Shown: positions 12,082-23,725, numbered from the stretch's first letter. The stretch is DNA of 64,000 bases from Cavia porcellus (GCF_034190915.1 NW_026947509.1:29768767-29832766); one strand, 5' to 3'. Program-made: numbers and translations. The notes: generated by a model from the letters alone, not told the origin.

Positions 12082-12194
12082 TTTTGTTTTGAGTCAAAGT
12101 CTTGCTGTGACGCCCAGGCTGGTTTTGAATTGTGGACCCTCCTGCTTCAGCCTCCAAATACTTGAATTATAGGTGTGTACCACCATGCCAGGCT
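12082..12194 (-). mobile_element. B1 SINE
   Basis: gagtcaaagtcttgctgtga and accaccatgccaggc. First of three same-orientation B1 copies separated by simple repeats. Confidence 0.8.
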
Positions 12195-12204
12195 TGGAAA
12201 TTTT

Positions 12205-12296
12205 AACTTTTTCTTTTTTTCTTTTCTTTCTTTCTTTCTTTCTTTCTTTTCTTCGTCTTATTCTTCCTCTTCTTCTTTCTCCTCTTCTCCTCCCTT
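12205..12296 (+). repeat. (CTTT)n/(CTT)n pyrimidine tract
   Basis: About 90 bases of almost pure pyrimidine, probably grown from the tail of the adjacent B1. Confidence 0.9.
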
Positions 12297-12430
12297 TTGA
12301 GGAGAAGGATCTTGCTACATAATTCAGGTTGGTGTTGAACTCTGGCCCAGGCTGGCCTGGAACTTGTGGCAATCTTTTTACCTCACCCTCCTGAGTGCTG
12401 GAATTACAGGTGTGCGCCACCATGCCTAGC
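12297..12430 (-). mobile_element. B1 SINE
   Basis: ggatcttgctacataattca and gtgcgccaccatgcct, with both duplicated segments. Confidence 0.85.
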
Positions 12431-12461
12431 TAGCGTAGCTAGCGTTTTAAATTTTTGTGTG

Positions 12462-12606
12462 TGGTTTTTTGAGACCAGGGTCTCGCTATGCCTTTCGGGC
12501 TTATCTTGAGCTCACTTTGTAGTCCAGGCTGGTCTCAAACTCTCAGTGATCCTCCTGCTTCAGTCTCCCAGGTGCTGGGATTACTGGCCGGTGCCACCAT
12601 GCCCAC
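12462..12606 (-). mobile_element. B1 SINE
   Basis: tttttgagaccagggtctcg, gagctcactttgtagtccag and ggtgccaccatgccc. Full duplicate present. Confidence 0.88.
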
Positions 12607-12801
12607 CTTTTAATTTTTAAAAATATTTTGATACCAGAAGTAATACTGCACTTCCTTGCTTGGTCGCTCAGCTGGGGGGTACTTTAGGGCCCCTGGTGTC
12701 TGTGGAGCCCTTTCCTGTGGCCCTTCCACTCCCTAGGAGCTCCAGGACCCGCAGGGCACTGACCCAGCATCTAGAGATGCTTCTCAGCGCCAAACCTGTG
12801 T

Positions 12802-12805
<4 letters not shown>

Positions 12806-12864
<59 letters not shown>
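12806..12864 (+). repeat. (CT)n microsatellite
   Basis: About 29 uninterrupted CT units at the head of an antisense B1. Likely highly variable in length. Confidence 0.97.
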
Positions 12865-12867
<3 letters not shown>

Positions 12868-12974
12868 GTATTACTGAGCTTACTATGTAGCCCAGGTTGG
12901 CCTGGAACTCTGGTGATCCTCCCGCCTCAGCCTCCATGCTGGGATTTACAGGTGTGCATCACCATGCCTGGCCA
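12865..12974 (-). mobile_element. B1 SINE
   Basis: gcttactatgtagcccaggt, cgcctcagcctcc and accatgcctggcc. Confidence 0.85.
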
Positions 12975-13329
12975 GACCTGCATTCCTGATTCCCTTTCTC
13001 TGCTCTTCAGTCCTGCCCACCGACCAACCCCACCTGGAATCCCAGGGGTGTCCCTGCATACGGAGCTGGGCCCCAAAAGGAAGGGTGGAGTTAGCGTCTC
13101 CCCTAGGGTGGGGGCCACGATGCTGCGGGAGAGGGGGAGCCTAAGACAGAGCCTTAACGTCCCTTAGGGTCATCTCACTCCCTGACATCAGGCCCCTGGG
13201 AACCCCTTGGAACAATAATTGTTCCTGATAATTGTCCCACAAGGAGGCCTCAGCGCTGTCCATGTGACTGTGTTCATTTTGTTCATTTACTCAATCAACA
13301 AACATAGATGAGGCCCTAGGGGGCCTCGG

Positions 13330-13690
13330 ACCTCGAAGGGCATCTCCCGATCCAGCCATTGAGAGGGGCGCGCGCGCAGCAGCCGGCGACGAAGCTAAGC
13401 GCGGGACACAGGCTAGAAGCATCCTGGTCATCGCGGCCCGGGAGCCGGCCGGACCTCGATGTGCGCCTCCGGGGGCCGAAGCAGCCGTGTTGGGGGCGCG
13501 AGAGGGACTCGTGGTCCCCCAAGGCCCCTCCTGGGTATCCTCGGGCGTCCCCAGGCGCCCTAACTGCTCCCGCCCGACCCAACCTGGTCCGCGTGGCCGC
13601 AGAGTCGACACAGGGCGGTCAGCGGCGGCCCCTGGCGGTAACGTCAGGCGCGGCACGAAATTCTGTTCTGGGGCAGAAAATTGCAAAATC
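13330..13690. promoter_or_regulatory. Intronic CpG-rich patch
   Basis: cgcgcgcgcagcagccggcg and further frequent CpG to about 13690, SINE-free. Second of a series of CpG-rich patches in the intron. Confidence 0.5.
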
Positions 13691-13756
13691 CAGCCGCGTT
13701 TGTGACAGGGCATGGTCCTGCCCTCCGCCAAACTGTCCGTGTCAGGCTTCTTGTTT

Positions 13757-13835
13757 GGTTTGTGTTTTTGACTCAGGGTCTCCCTGGGTGACACAGGCTG
13801 GCATCAAACCCCCAGCAGCCCTCCTGCCTCCCTCA
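13757..13835 (-). mobile_element. Degenerate B1 SINE
   Basis: tttgactcagggtctccctg and acaggctggcatcaa. Old copy. Confidence 0.5.
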
Positions 13836-14253
13836 GGCTTCTGTCTGGACCCCCATTGCTCGAGTGGCTCTTTGACAGCCAGCTCCTTCCCGGGCCACGC
13901 CTCATCCCTCCCCAATCAGGGCGGCAGGTTTCGCGCTGGACACCGCCCCGGCAGTCCAGGACGCGGGCTGGGGGGAGGGGCGCACCGGCCCTGACTCCTC
14001 GCTGGCCGTGGGGTGCCCAGGCCCGGCCCCTGGGGGGACAGAGACGTTGGAACCCAGAGTCCACAGCGCAGCGGGAGGAGCCTCCCTCAGGTCGCAGAGG
14101 CCCAGGAAAAGAACCGCGAGGGACAGGAAGGCCCGACCTCCAGGCGGCCACAGCCCTGCGAGGAGAAAGCGCAGGAGGTCCAGAGGGGCCAGGGAGGATT
14201 CAGGGGTGCGGGTCAGAGCTGTGGGTGTGCCTGACGCTGCACAACACACTTCC

Positions 14254-14380
14254 CGAGCTGGGCGTGGTGTGCACCTCCAATCCCAGCGCTCCCGGAGGCT
14301 GAAGCAGGAGAGTCTCAGGTTTGGGCTCAGTGTGGGCAACTCAGTGACTCAGAGAGCCTGGTTCTCAAAATAGAAAATAA
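14254..14380 (+). mobile_element. B1 SINE
   Basis: gctgggcgtggtgtgcacct head, gaggctgaagcaggagag and an A-rich tail. A short ID-like fragment follows to about 14430. Confidence 0.75.
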
Positions 14381-14464
14381 AAAACGGTCGGGGATGCAGC
14401 TCTGTGTGCAGGTCCCAGGTTAAATCAGCAGCACAGAAGAGGCGAAGAGCACACAGCTTTCCGT

Positions 14465-14536
14465 GGCACTCATGGTGCAGGAGACGAGGGACAGCGCGGT
14501 GGCACTCATGGTGCGGGAGACAAGGGACAGCGCGGT
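14465..14536 (+). repeat. 36-bp tandem duplication
   Basis: Two adjacent copies begin ggcactcatggtgc and end acagcgcggt, differing at two bases. Confidence 0.9.
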
Positions 14537-14539
14537 TTG

Positions 14540-14970
14540 TCGTCAGCAAATGGGGCGCCCAGCCAGGGCTGGGCACAGACACGGCCGCCCCTGGCCCTCG
14601 TCCGGTCACACCCCGCCCCGTCCCAATCCCCCACCGGGGCCCAGGAAACCACAGCGCTGGTGCCGGCGCCCCGCCTCCGGGGCTGGGCAGGACGGTGACC
14701 GCCGCTCAGACGGGCAGGGATCGTACTCCCCCCAGGCTGGTGACAGGTCCGCTGACCGCGTCCTTCCCCAGCCCTCAAGCTCCTCTCGGTAAATCCTCCT
14801 GAGCTTTTCCCAAGAGGAGTCACCTGCCGCCACCATTCTGCTGCCGGACACCTGCTGGCAGCGGCGCGGGAGGAGGAAGGAGTCTGAACCAGGGGCACCC
14901 GGAGTGCCGGTTGCCATGGAAACCACGGCATCCCGGTCAAAGCCTCAGAGCCGCATAGGATCCTGGGACC
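14540..14970. promoter_or_regulatory. Intronic CpG-rich patch
   Basis: CpG-rich, SINE-free sequence ending with a perfect X-box. Promoter-like in composition but no exon recognised. Confidence 0.5.
14910..14923 (+). promoter_or_regulatory. Perfect RFX X-box
   Basis: GTTGCCATGGAAAC is the classical palindromic RFX/EF-C site. It is found in a CpG-rich context inside LRRFIP1 intron 1. Confidence 0.65.
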
Positions 14971-15235
14971 CGCGTTGTGTGCGGCCACACGGGGTGGGGG
15001 GGTGGGGTGCAGGGGGTCGGGGAGCCTGATGCCCCCAGTCGTACATGCTCTGCGCTCTCTGGCTTCTCCACCAACAGCGCTACCAGAGGCCTGCGCTGTT
15101 TTTCAGTGCTTGGAAGTTCCAAGGCATGAAATAAGAGGCTACAACCTCGATTTTAATACTATGCTGCTGACAAATACGGCATCCAGAGGCAGAGTGGACG
15201 CCAACCCTGGCTCAGTAATTTAAAGCCCTGAAAGG

Positions 15236-15354
15236 CTCGGGCGTGGTGGAGCACGGCTGTTATCCCAGTATTTGGGAGGCCGAGGCAGGAGGATCTCCGT
15301 GAGTTCAAAGCCAGCCTGAATTACATAGCAAGACTTTCTCTCAAAAATACAAAA
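15236..15354 (+). mobile_element. B1 SINE
   Basis: ggaggccgaggcaggaggat and gccagcctgaattacatagc. Lacks one duplicate. Confidence 0.85.
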
Positions 15355-15537
15355 CAGCCCGAGAAAAGGTAGGATCCTTATGTTTTATAGATTACAGATT
15401 CCTTTCATTCTGTTGTTTAAAGTGACAGATTCATACATTTAAACTATTTCAGTATATAATATAGAAATATCAGAACAACTCATTCCAGTAAAAAAAATCA
15501 GCTATTTCTTTTATGAAACTAAATTACTATTGTATTG

Positions 15538-15720
15538 AGCCAGGTGTGGTGGCACATACCTCTAATCCCAGCACTCAGGAGGCTGAGGCAGGAGGATTGC
15601 TGAGTTTGAGGTCAGCCTGGGTTACAAAGTGAGTTCAAGGTCAGCCTAAACTGCATGGTGAGATCCCATCTCAAACAAACAAAAAAACAAACAAACAAAC
15701 AAAAAAATCAAAAAACAAAA
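15538..15720 (+). mobile_element. B1 SINE with (AAAC)n tail
   Basis: Full B1 including both duplicates (gggttacaaagtgag, taaactgcatggtgag) and a long AAAC tail. Confidence 0.92.
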
Positions 15721-15759
15721 AACTATTGTATTTCATCCTAATTCACAGAACCCTTGGGC

Positions 15760-15856
15760 TTTTTTTTTTTTTAATCGGTACGGTACCGGGGATCGAACTC
15801 ATGACTGCCTGCTTGCAAGGCAGGCACTTATGCCACTGAGCTAAATCCCCAGCCCT
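15760..15856 (-). mobile_element. ID-like SINE
   Basis: T12 start, gtaccggggatcgaactcat, gcttgcaaggcaggcactta and gctaaatccccagccct. Almost intact. Confidence 0.92.
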
Positions 15857-16179
15857 CCCTTGGGCCTTTTTTTAAAAAATTAATAAAGGCAGAACACATC
15901 AGTCATGCCGCAGCCAGGAACAGTGACGGTTTAAACCCCTCATGAATAATTAACGTAGTCCCCATCCTTTAAGAGCTGCTCCACACAGGGCCCTTGAGGT
16001 CCTCTCTCAGCGTGGAGAGAAGGTGCTGACTCAGTCGTCCTGTCCCCCGCCAAGGCTGAAAGGAAATCCTTTCTGACACTGCCTCCCGCAGAGGAATGGA
16101 TGGAAAAGAGCGAGCTCCCCGAAGTCTAAGGAACTTCACACCCTAGGGTCCAGCACTGTCCCCTCCAGCGACAAGCAGA

Positions 16180-16310
16180 GCCAGGTTAGCGCCTGTCATC
16201 CCAGCAGTTGGGAGGCCAAGGCAGGATCACTGCAAGTTCCAAAGTGAGCCCAAGGCCAGCCTGCACTGCACAGCGAGACCTTGTCTCAAAAAGATCAAAC
16301 AAAAAACCAT
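16180..16310 (+). mobile_element. B1 SINE
   Basis: gttgggaggccaaggcagga and aagtgagcccaaggccagcc, with tail aaaagatcaaacaaaaaa. Confidence 0.82.
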
Positions 16311-16727
16311 TCAAGATGATTAAGGAAGAGATTCCTTCAACACTGAAAAATTCAAACAGAAACTGCAGCCACCCTCGGTGGCCTCCAGGGCTGCATTTCC
16401 AGGATGGAACCCTGCTTGGCCCACACCACCAACCCAGCAGGTTCCTGTCTTTACCAAGGCATGCAAAGCCTTCTGGGGACACTGCGCCCAGCTGAGGGTG
16501 TCCCAGCACAGCCCCAAGGCGGGTGGCTTAGAAGCAACAGAGGCCTCTGCTCACTGGTGCCGGGGCTGAGCCCAGGGCTAAGGTGCTGGCAGATTCCCCG
16601 TCTGGAGGCCCCCGATGTCTCCCCCCGCTGCACTGGGCCCACACAGCGTGGGGCAGGGAACGAGCCCCACACCCCCCAACCTGTTTTACAAGGACACTGA
16701 TCCATGAACCCTTTGCTTTTCGATTTA

Positions 16728-16829
16728 TATTTTTTGCCACTGGGTCTCACCAGGTTGGTCTTGAATTTGCTGAGATCCTCCTGTCTCACCCTCCTAAGCC
16801 CTGGGACGACAGGCCAGTGCCACCACCCT
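16728..16829 (-). mobile_element. Degenerate B1 SINE
   Basis: ttttgccactgggtctcacc, ggttggtcttgaattt and cctgtctcaccctcc. Confidence 0.65.
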
Positions 16830-17094
16830 TTAAACTAAAAAATTCTACTCATTTTAGTGCAACCGGTTCCTGCTTCCAGTGTTAACCATGCATCGTAATG
16901 TAGAGAACACGGGCGTGGAGATCCCATTCTGGGCGTAAGTAACAGGGCTACAGGTCGGATCACGACATCGGCCACGCAGTGAGAGGTACTCAGCGGCTGC
17001 ACCCCAAACCCACTCAGCTTCTGTTCAGACCTTGGTCTTCTCTGCTTCTGTCCCCCAGCTCTTCACCGTGGTCCCTGGACATCACCCGTGGCTT

Positions 17095-17154
17095 TGTCTC
17101 CATATTTTACTCTTGGTGGAATATTGTCTCCATATTTTACTCTTAGTGAATTTT
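17095..17154 (+). repeat. 30-bp tandem duplication
   Basis: tgtctccatattttactctt occurs twice back to back, with three differences in the remaining ten bases. Confidence 0.9.
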
Positions 17155-17404
17155 GAAATACTCCTCCTGCTCTTCCTGCTCGGGTTTTCTCTGGAGACTC
17201 CAAGTTTACCTCCCTTGGGTCTTCTTTGCCTGTCTTCCCGGTCATCTTCTCCACGCTTTTTCCTCTCTTTACTTCCCCCTCATTTTGCTCCCCAGTTCTG
17301 TCCTCTTCCTCCTGCACAGATGGCAGGCAGGTCCCCGTCAGCCTCACTCATCTCTCAGATCCTCTGTCTCTGGAACTGTGTGAGGGCCGGGCACCCTCCT
17401 GCCT

Positions 17405-17685
17405 GGCATGGTTTAGATCTAGTATGTTCCCCCAGCACTCTCATGCTCAGAGATGGTGCCCAGCTGGAGGGGTCACTGGGGTGATCTGGAAGGGTGTGCT
17501 CTTCCCCAGCCACCATGAGGTGAGCAGCCGTCCTCTGCTGGACCCTTCCATTACAATCTTCCTGCCTTGGAGCCATAGCCATGGACTGACTGCCCTGAAT
17601 CGTGAGCCAAAATACACCTCTTCCCCTTTTAGCAGTGGGTGTTGGGTGTTTTGTCCCCGGGCCTGGAAAGTGGCCGAGATGCCAT
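17405..17685 (+). mobile_element. Dispersed LTR-like repeat, copy B
   Basis: ggtttagatct...cccccagc at the head. Then cctgccttggagccatagcc, ccatggactg, gtgagccaaaatac and gggtgttttgtcc at the 3' side, in the same order as copies A and C. Confidence 0.55.
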
Positions 17686-17699
17686 TCCTGCTGGGCCAT

Positions 17700-18319
17700 T
17701 TCCACAGGAGCACGTGGGGTTCAGGACCTCCTCCTTGGGAGGCACCCCCCCCCGACAGTGAAACTCCTACAATAGCGGTTTTCTGCCATTTGTTACACTG
17801 CCTTTGATATTAAAGTCCCACAGATGCCACCTCACCCGAGTGGCTTCCACATCTCCGGAGGAGCTCAGGGACACCCCCTGGGGCACAAAGGGCAGCAGCC
17901 CAGAGGTCTAAACCCAGTGGTGTGTTCTGGCTGAGCACCCTGGCTTTCTTCCTGAGCTGGGTTCTCTGCAGTGAAACTCTCACCCCTCTACCGTAGTTTC
18001 AGTCTCCTACCGTCTCTGGCCTTCTTGGTGGTGCACAGTGAATTTTACTGTGGTGGTTGGCATGCATGTAAATCCCACACAGATCGTCACAGGTGTGTCC
18101 GTGCGGTTGGCTCTGCCTGCTGCTCTGCGCTGGGCCACGCTGGGTGCTGGATGCTGGGTACTTGGTACTTAGTGCTTAGTCTTGGTGTGTGCACAGCAGT
18201 CTATAGCTCTTGTCCTCAGAGATCTCAGGCCCAAAACCAAGGGCAACTGCTGCAGAAATTTAGCCAAACTCTCACCGATACAGATGCCCAGAAAGCCATA
18301 GCCAACTGACAGAACTCAG
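17700..18319. other. Intron sequence, nothing recognised
   Basis: Unique sequence with no recognisable exon or repeat. Confidence 0.4.
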
Positions 18320-18450
18320 GTATTCATTTATTTGTTTGTTTGTTTGTTTAGAAACAGGGTCTTGCTATGGAGCTCGAGCTGGGCTCGAAATCATGGCTCC
18401 TCCTGCCTCAGTCTTCTGAGTGTGGGACTGTAGCTGTGCCACAATGCCAC
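18320..18450 (-). mobile_element. B1 SINE with (TTTG)n tail
   Basis: tttgtttgtttgtttgttta, then gaaacagggtcttgctatgg. Confidence 0.85.
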
Positions 18451-18681
18451 ATCCTGCTCCACCCGTCACAGTAAGCCAGCCAGTCAGCTGTCTTGGCACA
18501 ACAGGCGGTGGATCAACGAGAGCCTGTGCTCATTAATTCCTTTCCAGATGACAGATTTGTGGGTGGCTTGGGAATGAACACGATGTCATGTAGCACTCAG
18601 CAGCAGGAGATTTCAGTCATCGCTGAGGCCACCTGAATTCTGTTTTTTCAGATAACTGTGGATGCCAATCTAACTAAATTC

Positions 18682-18800
18682 TGCCACACATAGTGGTGCA
18701 CACCTGTAATCCCAGCACTTGGGTGGCTGAAGCAGGAAGATTCCTGCAAGTTTGAGGCCAGCCTCAACTGCAGAGTGAGACCCTGTCTCAAAAAAAATCT
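18682..18800 (+). mobile_element. B1 SINE
   Basis: cacctgtaatcccagcactt and gagtgagaccctgtctc. Confidence 0.88.
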
Positions 18801-19225
18801 AAAATCCTCCTTCATTAGGAGACCCAGCTGGCCCTGTGTGCTCAGTGAAAAGGGAGTGTGGACCTCTAACTCTGGCTCTCCAGTGTTGAGCCTGAGCCTG
18901 GAGGTTGCCGCCCCCCAAAGCTGCTCAGAGGACCAGGCATGGGCTGGGCTGCCCAGTCCGGAAATGCCTGGCCACGCCCACACCAGGAAGCCAGGTCTGG
19001 GGCTGCACAGGGCAGGCCCCAGGGCCACCAGGGCTGCTTCCGAATGGTGACTCACATCTCGAATGACGTGAACACTTCCAAATGCCTGGCATGCACCAGA
19101 CACCCACGGCGTTTAAACACAGCTGGTCTTGAGGACGACAACTGACAATGCCTGAATACACCAAAACTGCATGGAAAACAGCGGCTCGGTATTTGGACCA
19201 ATTCGGTCTTACTGATGCCATTCAT

Positions 19226-19318
19226 TTCTTTTCTTTTTGTTTTTTGAGACTAGGTCTCATATGTGTCACCCAGGGTGGCCTTGAACTCACAGGGATCCTC
19301 CTGCCTCAGCCTCTGCAG
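19226..19318 (-). mobile_element. B1 SINE
   Basis: tttttgagactaggtctcat and ggccttgaactcacagggat. Confidence 0.83.
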
Positions 19319-19329
19319 ATCAAAGTCAT

Positions 19330-20420
19330 TCTAGTACAAGTTGCTCACCCCTTGCCTATGAGGTCTGGCCAGTTCGTGATGAGTGTGTGACCTGTCTCTT
19401 CCAGGAAGACATGGATTTGTGGAACTAAAGAGCAATAAGCCCCGAGCCAATGGAGGCAGAGGTCCTGGGGGCTGAGGTTCCAGCCTGCAGACCTCATTGC
19501 CATCCCATTCCTGGGGGACAGGGACACAGGGCCAGGCCCAAGTCCCCACTCCAGGTACCTGTGCTATTCAATCCCAGTATGTGGAGTCTTAGACCCCGTT
19601 CAGCTCAGTTCGGGCTGTCGCTAAGCACCCGGCACCCCGGTCTGATTGGCTTGGATGCGCGGGGTCTGGGAAGCCTCTACCCCAAGCCTCTCCTGGCACT
19701 GGGCCCTGGCACACCCAGCCCGGGAACGCACCCAGAATAGCGGCCCCCAAGCCTGGCTGCTCTGGCCAGAAGCACGAGGTGACAACAGCCTGGTGCCGTG
19801 GCCTGGCCGCTCAAACTCAGAGCTATTTCCAGACATTGCACCCACACCTCGGGTCCCCACTGCAGACTCCAGGCTAGTGGCTCCGGCTTGGGCTATGGCT
19901 GGGACTTGGCCAAGAAACTCGGGCCCTGAGTGACAGCTGCTCCAGGATGCTACCCTCTGGGCTAGGCCACCAATAAACTACCTGGTGGGGACACCATTCG
20001 ATGGCTCTCAAGGGCAGGGAGCCCATAATGGGGGCTGGGGAGTGGGGGCCCATCTACCCTCAGTGCTGCCAGGTCTAACACCAGGCAGGGACAGAAGAGA
20101 ACACCACTGTGCTTGGTGACCATGGCTTTTGCCCAGTGTCCCTCCTCCCCTCCACGGCAATGGGGCAGCAGCAGTGGGGCCTCTGAGAGGGACACGCATG
20201 GTGGGGGGCAGCTGAGTGTGTGTGCGCGTGGACCCTTGGTGGAGGTATAACAGGCACACTGAGGATTCATCCACCGCAAGTGTCCGAGTCAAGCTGTCTG
20301 AAAATAAATTCACAGGGCAGCACAATCCTTGTTGCAATTTAATTCAGGACATTCCTGTCACCCTGGAGATGCCCGTTTTATATAAACTGTTCCCTACGGT
20401 CTGTTCTGCACAACCTTGCC
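19330..20420. other. Intron sequence, nothing recognised
   Basis: GC-rich unique sequence. Open frames on both strands are short and overlapping. Confidence 0.4.
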
Positions 20421-20423
20421 CTG

Positions 20424-20500
20424 AGGCCAGGTGTGCTGGTATAGGCACCAGCACGTTACTCACTCAGCAGGCTGAGGCAGGAAGATGGCTGCAAGGCCCA
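20424..20500 (+). mobile_element. B1 SINE 5' fragment
   Basis: gaggccaggtgtgctggtat and ggctgaggcaggaagatggc, truncated after the first third. Confidence 0.65.
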
Positions 20501-20961
20501 GTGTGTCAGTTAGCTCTACCACATACTTGGGGGCCATGAGTTAGAAGCCCCCGCCCCGCAGCCACCAAGGAACCATTCCAAGGGGTGTCAGGACAGACAG
20601 TGTCCCACCAAGAGAGGTCACTCGGTTTCCTCCCAGACCGGCTTAGGGGAAACCTCTGCACCCACTCCTGGGTGCAGGCCCCAGCTCCCGTGATGCCCCT
20701 CTTTCTCTGCCACCTCACTCCCAGCCCAGCAGTGAACCCAAAGGCTCCACTGGCCGACATGCAGGCTGTGACTTACTAGCCCCTGCCCATGCTGGCCTGG
20801 TGACCACCTGTGCCCAACCCCTGGTGGGGCATCTGCTCCTCATGCACCCTGTCCTGGCCCATCCTCCACTGCTGCAGGAACCGGAACTCGGGACATGAGT
20901 GGCATGTTAGTACCCATACGAGGCAAGTCCAGTGCAACCCCCGGGAAGAAGGCAGAGCCTA

Positions 20962-21115
20962 GGCCAGGTGTGGAGGCACATGGCTGCGACCCCAGCACTT
21001 AGGAGACTGAGGCAGGATGATTGCTGCCAGTTCAAGGCTAGTCTAGGCTACATAGTAAGAGAGTTCAAGGCCAGCAGACTACACACGGAAACCCTGTCTA
21101 ACAGAATAAAATAAA
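20962..21115 (+). mobile_element. B1 SINE
   Basis: ggccaggtgtggaggcacat head and two duplicates (ggctacatagtaagagag, then agactacacacgg). Confidence 0.88.
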
Positions 21116-21119
21116 ACAC

Positions 21120-21900
21120 ATCAGAAACATTGACTTGGCTGAACTTCCTGGTTTCCTAAGATTCACCTCCAACATTTTCCATGCAAATTGATCTCCACAT
21201 AGGCACTGCCTGCCCTGGCCCCGCAGATTCTGGGATGCAGGTGCTTACATGAGGCGAGGTCTCCCCAAGCCAGGTGTTCAGCACCCTTGGGGGGCTCTGT
21301 GCCCACCTGAGTTCCTGGGCATCCATGAAGGATAGCGTCCCCTAAGCCGCCTAAGTGACTTTAGCCCCTGGGTGCTGGCTCTCTGGGCACAGTGGATGCC
21401 CTTGTTGGGCATGATCTGACCACTCACAGGACACCCAGTGAGGTCAAAGTCCAGTGGCAGGGACTGTCTGACGGGTCCTTTCCAAGGGCCCACGCTGGGG
21501 AGGACAAGGAGGTGCCAGGGAGGATCAGGAAGGGCCTAGTTCTGGCTTTGGCTGTGCGCTCCACATCTGGTGACATACGAGGGGTGAAGGTCATGAGCTG
21601 TCTCTCCCTGGCCACCTGGGCAGCTGTGGTCCTTGATGATGGCAGCTCAGTCCATTTCCTCCCAACCTTACACAGCCTTGAAGGACCAGGTCCCCAGGGC
21701 CACAGAAGGCCACCTGTGGACAGCTTCCGGGCCACTCTCAACCCCTCCTGCAGGATACAGGGTTCCTCCTCCAGCTGCGGGAGGGGGGACAGCACCACCC
21801 AGAGACCTGCAGAGGCCATGCCAGGGCAACAGGTATCTGGCTCTGCCTCCTGACACAGCCACAAATGCACCTGCAAGCTGGGGTGCTCAAGAAGTGAGTC
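21120..21900. other. Intron sequence, nothing recognised
   Basis: Unique sequence. A 153-codon plus frame and a 150-codon minus frame overlap at 21392-21876 without any recognisable domain. Confidence 0.4.
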
Positions 21901-21903
21901 CAG

Positions 21904-22014
21904 GGGCTGGGGATTTAGCTCAGCGGCATAAGCGCCTGCCTTGCAAGCAGGCAGTCGTGAGTTCGATCCCCGGTACCGATAAAAAGGAAAAAGTCAAAAA
22001 AAAAAAAAAAAAAA
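21904..22014 (+). mobile_element. ID-like SINE, youngest-looking copy
   Basis: ggggctggggatttagctca (A box), gccttgcaagcaggcagtcg, gttcgatccccggtaccgat (B box) and a 19-A tail. This is a useful reference copy for the family. The tRNA-like cloverleaf half and internal Pol III promoter are legible. Confidence 0.93.
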
Positions 22015-23355
22015 GAAGTGAGTCCGTATCTGACGGCAGCGCCCCTGCCCTGCAGAGCCCACAAAGCCTGCTCAGCTGAGCCTATCGCCCCCTGCACGTC
22101 TCTGTGGGCCTCAGGATGTGTGGGGACTGAGGATCACTGCAGCCGGAGGCTCCCTCCCTGCTCCAAGCACCAGCAAGAGTCAGAGCCAGAACTGGAATCC
22201 ATAACCCAGAGCCTGGAACGTGTGTGGGGAGCTGGAACTTGGAGCCCAGAACCCAGAGTCTGGGGTGAACCTAGAACCTAAAGCCCGGCGTCTGAAGCTC
22301 AGAAGGGGACTCGGAGATGGAGCCAGAGCAGCAGCTGGGCCTTGGCCTCTCAGCCAGGAAGTCTTCGGCTGGAGGTGGCAGGGGCGCTGTCCTGTGAGTC
22401 TCCCTGTGCATCTGCTAATAGTGGGGCCTCCTTGTGCTGAGGGCCGCCCCTCCTGAGTCCCACGATCACATCACCCTGTTCTCACCTCTGTCCCCCATGC
22501 CTGCCACTCTCCCAGGTGGCAGAGCTGCTGGATATGCTGGCTGCAGAGCCTCAGGCCAGGCCGAAGTTTCCCTCTCTGGGCTGTAGAGCCCCTGGCCGAG
22601 TGTCAAGAGGAAACGTCATAGTCTCATGGGCCAAGTGCTCTGTACTCAGGGCTGGCCTTTGCCATGAGCTCAGGGTGGCATGGGGACGCTGTAGTCCCTG
22701 GGGTTGCAGCTCCTGCTGGAGAGCTCTGGTGGGCCCAGCAAGATAGGGCTGAAACCCATCATCCCTCATCTGCCCTGGTCACTGACACATGCGTCAGGAT
22801 TTGGAATGCATTCTGTGAGTGCTTCATGGACTTGTGGGTAAGAAGGTATCGGGGTCTCCGGTGTGCTTCCACTCTCTCCTCTGTGACTGGTTCTGGGGTG
22901 GGCCCTCTGTGCCAGGCCCACTGTGCGAAGTGGGTATGGGGGTTCCTGGGGGCACCCTCAAGGCTCAGGGCCTGGGGTGGGGGAGAAGAGGAGAGAGGAT
23001 GAACTCTTGGTCAGTGTGCTAGGGGTGAGGGGGACACGGGAGGGCTTTTGAGTCAGGGTTTGTGTAGTTCAGGGCTCGCCCCTGGCTGCCCTGTCCTTGG
23101 ACTTCAGGGACCGAATCCCTGCCCCGGACCTCTGGGCTACAGCATCTCCTTATCTCCATCAACTCCAGTCCACTTCTGGAACACAGCCAGGACTAATCAG
23201 ATTTGCAGCTGAGGCCAAGGCTTTCGGAGTCTGCAGCTGGCTTCTAGAACAGTCTCACCTGCTTCCTGGGAGCCCAGGCTCTACTGTGCTGTCTTTCAGG
23301 AGTAAAGCCTCCAACAGTTTTTTTTTTTTTTCTTGGTAATTGTATTTTTAAATAT
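22015..23355. other. Intron sequence, nothing recognised
   Basis: Unique, GC-rich. Contains short direct echoes such as repeated cccagaacccagag/ggagcccagaac near 22200-22260. Confidence 0.4.
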
Positions 23356-23359
23356 TTTT

Positions 23360-23433
23360 GCGGTGCTGGGCACCAAACCCAGGGCTTCACACATTAGGCA
23401 GATGCCCCCATCCTGAGCTACGTCCCCAGCCAA
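23360..23433 (-). mobile_element. ID-like SINE
   Basis: gtgctgggcaccaaacccag and gagctacgtccccagcc. Old copy preceded by a T-rich tract. Confidence 0.7.
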
Positions 23434-23599
23434 TGCAGTGCTCCCCAGGACCGCTGGAAACATCCCTGTTGCCCTAGCGAGAGAGATGGGAGCTCTGCAT
23501 GTCTCAGACAGAAGCGACGGAAGCTTCATTGTAAGTATCCAGACAGAGAATCATCTGGCTCCACAAGCCAATGATGCCCAGGTTGACAAATCCGAAGCT

Positions 23600-23725
23600 G
23601 CTGAGCGCAGTGGCACATGCCTATAATCCCAGCACTTAAGATGCTGAGGCAGGAGGATCACAAGTTTGAGGCCGGCCTGGGCTACAAAGTAAATCCTTGT
23701 CTCAAAATATAAAATAAAATTAAAA
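23600..23725 (+). mobile_element. B1 SINE
   Basis: gcgcagtggcacatgcctat and ggccggcctgggctacaaag. Single duplicate. Confidence 0.88.

Noticed and set aside
13359..13994. 211-codon frame
   Set aside because: Passes through a CpG patch and an antisense B1 remnant, so it is not a gene.
21904..22014. tRNA gene
   Set aside because: Contains A and B boxes but is an ID-like SINE with an A-tail, repeated many times in the window.
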